DNA of 64,000 nucleotides from Triops longicaudatus. Taxonomy: Eukaryota > Arthropoda > Branchiopoda > Notostraca > Triopsidae. Of the stretch, positions 60,295 to 64,000 are shown one piece after another. Under the pieces are notes generated by a model, which was not told where the DNA came from, made no database searches, and saw only the letters and a list, made by a program, of their open reading frames with translations. A program made the position numbers and the translations under genes. How positions within the stretch are numbered: position 1 is the first letter of the stretch; every line of letters starts with the position of its first letter. The stretch spans positions 148,376 to 212,375 of the forward strand of contig JAGQDJ010000089.1 in assembly GCA_022885665.1 (NCBI GenBank), read 5' to 3'.

Positions 60295-62161
60295 ATGAAA
60301 TCTTTAATTTTGATGCGTAATATAAGGAATCTGAGGCCCATAAGGTAAACTGAGACGCAGTGAATTTTACGTTTAATAACTTTTTAATTAGTAAGGTTAT
60401 CGATAAGACACCCCAACAGACCCCTGAGATTACCTCATCGAAAGCCGAACCGGCACAGCCGACAAGCGAGAATAATGTTAATTTTGAATTTACGGGAGAT
60501 GCTAAGGCACTCCTCGCCAAAGCTGTTACACCTTTAGCACACTTGTCTTACAAAGATCAGCTTCAATCAAAATCAAAAAAGCTACAAAATGTGATTGCCA
60601 ATATAAAAGATAGTTTCAAGGAAGCCAAAGGTAGTATACAGCCAAATCTTCAGCCTGCGTCCGTTATACCCTCGGTAAGATTTTTGTCGTTTACTCCAAG
60701 TCTGGCAAAACATTCAAGTGTTTCATTTTAGCCAGTTGTTTCGGGATATCGCAATAAAGATGAGTTTAATGTGCGATGCGGTTTAGATGGCAATATTACG
60801 TGCGGCTTTTTCATTGGTAGCGCCAGACAAAATAATCTAGTATGTGTTCCACCGTACCATCTCTCAAATGTGTCTACAACTCACCAACGTGTTGCGCAAG
60901 TAAGCAAATTACAATATATTAAATTAACATCCAAAATCTATTGTCGTTAAGGCTTTCGAAGATTACGTGCGACAATCCGCGTGGCCGGTTTGTGAACATT
61001 TTCAAAAGGGAGGTCACTGGCGGATAATCCAAGTACGGTCCAATCAGCAAAAAGACGTCATGGCCACAGTTATTTTTCACCCGCAAACTTTAACTGCAGC
61101 TGAAATTGACGAGGAGATGGAAAAATTGAAACAATATTTTCAAGACGGAGAAGGCAAGTCCAGCAGAGTGAAGACTCTCTACTATCAAGCCTGGTAGACA
61201 AAACGAAACTTAATTTGTTTATAAAAAGTTTTAATTCACTTTATTTTATCTCCACCTATTCCAGTCCGCACACCAGGTGCACGAGCAAACAAGCACCGTA
61301 TCATTTATTGTACGGTCCACCTTACTTGTACGAAACGTTAAACGGTTCTGTTTTCCGGGTTTCACCCGAGTCTTTCTTTCAAGTCAATACCCGTGCAGCG
61401 GAAGTACTGTACCAACAAGTAGAAACGTTGGCCAAGGTTGATAGGAGCACCACAATACTAGATATTTGTTGTGGCACGGGTAAAATTTCATAATCAGTAT
61501 TCGCTTTATGAAGAAACCGTTAATTTTCACAGGAACCATGGGAATTTTAATAGCGCCTAAAGTTCGACAAGTTGTCGGTATCGATAACAACGTTTCTGCA
61601 GTAGAAGATGCCAAGGCCAATGCTGAGCTGAATGGGATTCGAAATATCAAATTTCACACCGGCAGAGCGGAATTGGTACGATTTTTTCTCTTTTAATTGA
61701 TTGTTCTGTGGTTTGATTATATTACTATTTCACACTAACTATATTACATTTGTCTCCAGTGCCGAATCAACGTGTATATTTTAAAAACTTTTTTAGATGA
61801 TTAAGGAAATCGTAGCAAATTTGGATAATGTTCTCGACGTCATTGCTGTCGTAAATCCAGGACGCGCTGGTTTGCGTAAGTATATTTTTCACTTGTATAC
61901 CGATTCAAATTAAGAGTGTTAATTGTAGCAAATGTGGTGGTCAATGTTCTGAGAGAATGTGAAGTCATTAACAAAGTCATATACGTCTCTTGCCACCCAG
62001 AAGGGCCTGCCCAAAACAACTTTCTGCAGTTGTGTCGAACGGATTTTAAAAACCAAAACAAGAAAGTGAAGGGACATCCTTTCAAGCTAAAAAAAGCCAT
62101 CCCCGTCGATATGTTTCCTCACACAGAACACTGTGAATTAGTTTTGAGTTTTGAACGGTGA
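60295..62161 (+). CDS. TRMT2B: tRNA (uracil-5-)-methyltransferase, TRMT2B-like
   Basis: Eight exons: 60295-60344, 60392-60674, 60732-60899, 60952-61193, 61265-61479, 61533-61675, 61797-61875, 61929-62161; 470 aa. The enzyme makes 5-methyluridine from S-adenosylmethionine. Landmarks: TPLAHLSYKDQL, GYRNKDEFNV, GHWRIIQVRSNQ, FHPQTLTAAE, ESFFQVNTRAAEVLY, the SAM motif ILDICCGTGTMGILIA, VEDAKANAELNGI, AVVNPGRAGL, catalytic Cys415 in YVSCHPEG, and PVDMFPHTEHCELVLSFER at the end. It lacks the RRM of TRMT2A and has VVNPxRAGL where TRMT2A has a DPPRAGL motif, as in TRMT2B, which modifies mitochondrial tRNA and rRNA. The proposed first exon (MKSLILMRNIRNLRPI) is basic, without acidic residues, like a mitochondrial presequence; it rests on a 47 nt intron and is the weakest part. 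Confidence 0.88.
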
Positions 62162-62256
62162 TATCGCTTACTGTTTGCAGTAATACATTGTATTTTACAA
62201 TACGCTACGGTGTATGTTCATTTGAGTTAGGATCTTAAAAATTAAAAATTAATACG

Positions 62257-62262
62257 AATAAA
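62257..62262 (+). terminator. Poly(A) signal of the TRMT2B-like gene
   Basis: AATAAA 96 nt past the TGA stop. Confidence 0.5.
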
Positions 62263-63054
62263 ACCTAACTTTACAGAATATTACGAGTTTCTCATAATTT
62301 ATGTTACATTAAATTTAATTACAATAAGACTGAAACAAGCACAATTATATTGACCTCTACAATAGGTCACGGTCATTTACCTCGCGTTTCAGGCTCGAGT
62401 TTCAAATCAAGTTAGAAAATCCCGTAGAAGGAATCACGTGAAGACGCGTTCACGTTTATGAGTTACTTCGTAAGTAGCCTTTGGACTACGTTTGTTGCCA
62501 GTTGGTAACAGCAGATTCGTGTTATATGAAAAAAGTAACAAAAGAAACGCTTGGACGATTGACTTCACGTGTAAAGGAGACTGGTCATTTTCAATGCGAA
62601 GCAGTTGTGAGAAAATGACTAGACGCCGCTGTATGAACTCTTGAGATTTGATTAGTGTCCTTAGCAAAGTTCGAGTCCTTAGCAAACAATACGAATTCAG
62701 TGTTAGGATATCGTAGATGAAGAACAAATAGGGATTAAAAAGCACTACGGATTAGATCTCTGGTAACTACTTTACGAAATGATAAATAAGAAATCGTTGA
62801 TAGTGGGTATTGACCCAAGAATGTTCTAGTTTTCGAAGATTTTCTAACATTACGGTGACATGCTCAAAAATACCGAAAGTGATCCATAGAACACGGATGA
62901 CCGCAAAGGTTGAATTCATTGCTTTGCGATTTATAACGTCTCAGTGGACTTAAGATTACGGTATGTTTCAAATTAAATGCCGCTAATATGTTGCGTTCAG
63001 ATAAGAATACAGAGTAAGACAAACACAAGGTTTGCGGTTCATAAAAAAGTAGAA

Positions 63055-63060
63055 TTTATT
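63055..63060 (-). terminator. Poly(A) signal of the globin gene
   Basis: AATAAA on the minus strand, 127 nt past the globin stop at 63187-63189. Confidence 0.5.
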
Positions 63061-63186
63061 GGTAACCCGTGACACAACCAAGAGTTTTCAGTCATTAATC
63101 GTGATAGCCAAGGCAAAAATGTGGAAAGAGAGCTATGTCCAGTTTGCCAGAAAGTAGAAATGTATCTCTTTGACCAAACAATTAGC

Positions 63187-64000
63187 TTAGTGCAAATTCT
63201 TAGCAATGCCGTTAACCATAAGGGTCAAAGCTTGGTCGAAAGACTGGCGAGCTTCGGCCGAAACTCCATGAGCAGCTAAAACTTCCAAGAAAGCTTCCGC
63301 GAAGTTCTAACAAATTAACACGAATTAAAAAACTAACTTTACAGAACATTACGCTTTTCTGAAGTTTACCTCGAAGTGTTGGCGAGTAACAGCACGAGGA
63401 GCATGTGAGTGACCCATGTATCTCAAGTTGCCCAGAAGTACAAGGGTGTTGTCGGCGCTGGAAATAATGGTGTCAAGACGGTTGATAACCAAGTCAGCCT
63501 GAGCCTTGAAAGCAGCATTGCCGGCCAAGTCACCAGCAGCAACGTCAGCGAACTTGGCAAAAACCTTCTGGTATTCGGGATGGGCGGCGAACAACTTCTG
63601 GAAGGTTTCAACAGCAATAGCAGAGCGTTGATCACGGACGGCAGCCCAAGCAGATTTGACGGCTTTCTTCAAAGCAGGAGTGAGTCCGGTGATTGGATCA
63701 GCGACTTGAGAAGGTTCCCTATATTATAAAAGAAAATGCATTTCTCGTATGTGTTATACGGTTGCAAATAAATAAATGTAACACTTGCCTCAAGTTCTTG
63801 GAAATGACATCAGCGATTGCTTTTAAACCACGGACCCATGCGTCGCGAGCTTCAGAAGACAATTTGATTTCGCTCTCCAGAACGTCAACCAAGATGCGAC
63901 CGAGTTCCTGTAGAAACAAGAAGCTATTTTACACATTCATTTCTCACTCGAGTTCTTTTACCGTGAAGTGAATGCTCTTGACGTTGCGGGCGAAATGAGA
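63187..64000 (-). CDS. Multidomain globin, 3' part (continues past the window)
   Basis: Exons in transcript order: 64000-63962 (cut by the window edge), 63907-63789, 63718-63370, 63306-63187. The first two encode the end of one globin domain (SHFARNVKSIHF with a proximal-type His, then LGRILVDVLESEI and AWVRGLKAIADVISKNLR). A linker (EPSQVADPITGLTPALK) leads into a complete second domain: VKSAWAAVRDQRSAIAVETF, HPEYQKVFAKFADV (CD1 Phe), FKAQADLVINRLDTI with Gln at the distal E7 position, GHSHAPRAVTRQHF with the proximal F8 His, and a last helix ending AKNLH. It is therefore at least a two-domain haemoglobin, like oxygen carriers of branchiopod crustaceans. The intron 63788-63719 starts with GC (AG then GCAAGT) instead of GT; phases agree only with this donor. 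Confidence 0.9.

Larger units (their letters stand above)
62162..63186. other. Convergent intergenic region, TRMT2B-like gene and globin
   Basis: 1.0 kb holding both 3' ends: AATAAA on plus at 62257-62262 and on minus at 63055-63060. A 12 bp repeat (GTCCTTAGCAAA) occurs twice within 62655-62685. A minus-strand frame at 62434-62745 looks like chance. Confidence 0.45.

Noticed and set aside
62434..62745. 103-codon minus-strand ORF between TRMT2B-like gene and globin
   Set aside because: Hydrophobic, repeat-derived sequence in AT-rich DNA; no family, no splice support, lies in the expected 3' UTR zone.

Overview
The window is animal nuclear DNA: genes are split by GT-AG introns, many only 47-100 nt long, genes lie on both strands, and the noncoding DNA is AT-rich. 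It is most likely an arthropod, perhaps a crustacean. The parkin protein is strikingly similar to insect parkin. The aromatic amino acid decarboxylase relative has the insect amd / DHPAA-synthase type active site. The right edge carries a globin made of at least two fused globin domains, an arrangement known from branchiopod crustaceans. The taxon is inferred from proteins alone and is not certain.

Layout. 1-15646 is almost gene-free. It holds one possible 3' terminal exon (520-666, minus), one small Tigger/pogo-type MITE (about 6727-6905) and a few short repeats. 15647-28617 (+) is a twelve-exon CLCA-family gene whose first exon lies 5.9 kb upstream of the second. 29165-31362 (-) is importin alpha, divergent from NUP43 at 32814-34372 (+). 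NUP43 converges on an intronless torsin-family AAA+ gene at 34430-35764 (-). A two-exon gene for an 84-residue protein (36013-36360, -) and an intact Tigger/jerky-type transposase ORF (36620-38500, +) follow. Then come an unrecognised secreted protein (38816-40065, +), a Ddc/amd-like enzyme (41498-44259, +), parkin (44818-46879, +), SEC63 (47211-51649, -), a KIF20-like kinesin-6 (52548-59906, +), a TRMT2B-like tRNA methyltransferase (60295-62161, +) and the 3' part of a multidomain globin (63187-64000, -).

How the genes relate. Most are unrelated housekeeping genes packed at high density. Importin alpha, NUP43 and the torsin are three neighbours that all act at the nuclear envelope, the first two sharing a divergent promoter region and the last two overlapping at their 3' ends. 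SEC63 and the kinesin also share a divergent upstream region, which contains two closely spaced palindromes.

Most notable points: a His-to-Asn change at the cofactor-stacking position of the decarboxylase, predicting an aldehyde synthase; loss of the HExxH zinc motif in the CLCA protein together with a long PDZ-ligand-like tail; three in-register 42-residue (126 bp) repeats in the kinesin coiled coil; a GC-AG intron in the globin; and an unnamed small protein hidden between the torsin and the transposase. I saw no convincing new multi-gene system; the nuclear-envelope gene trio is the nearest candidate. Exon borders were derived by hand from splice signals, reading-frame continuity and family similarity recalled from memory, not from alignment or RNA data.
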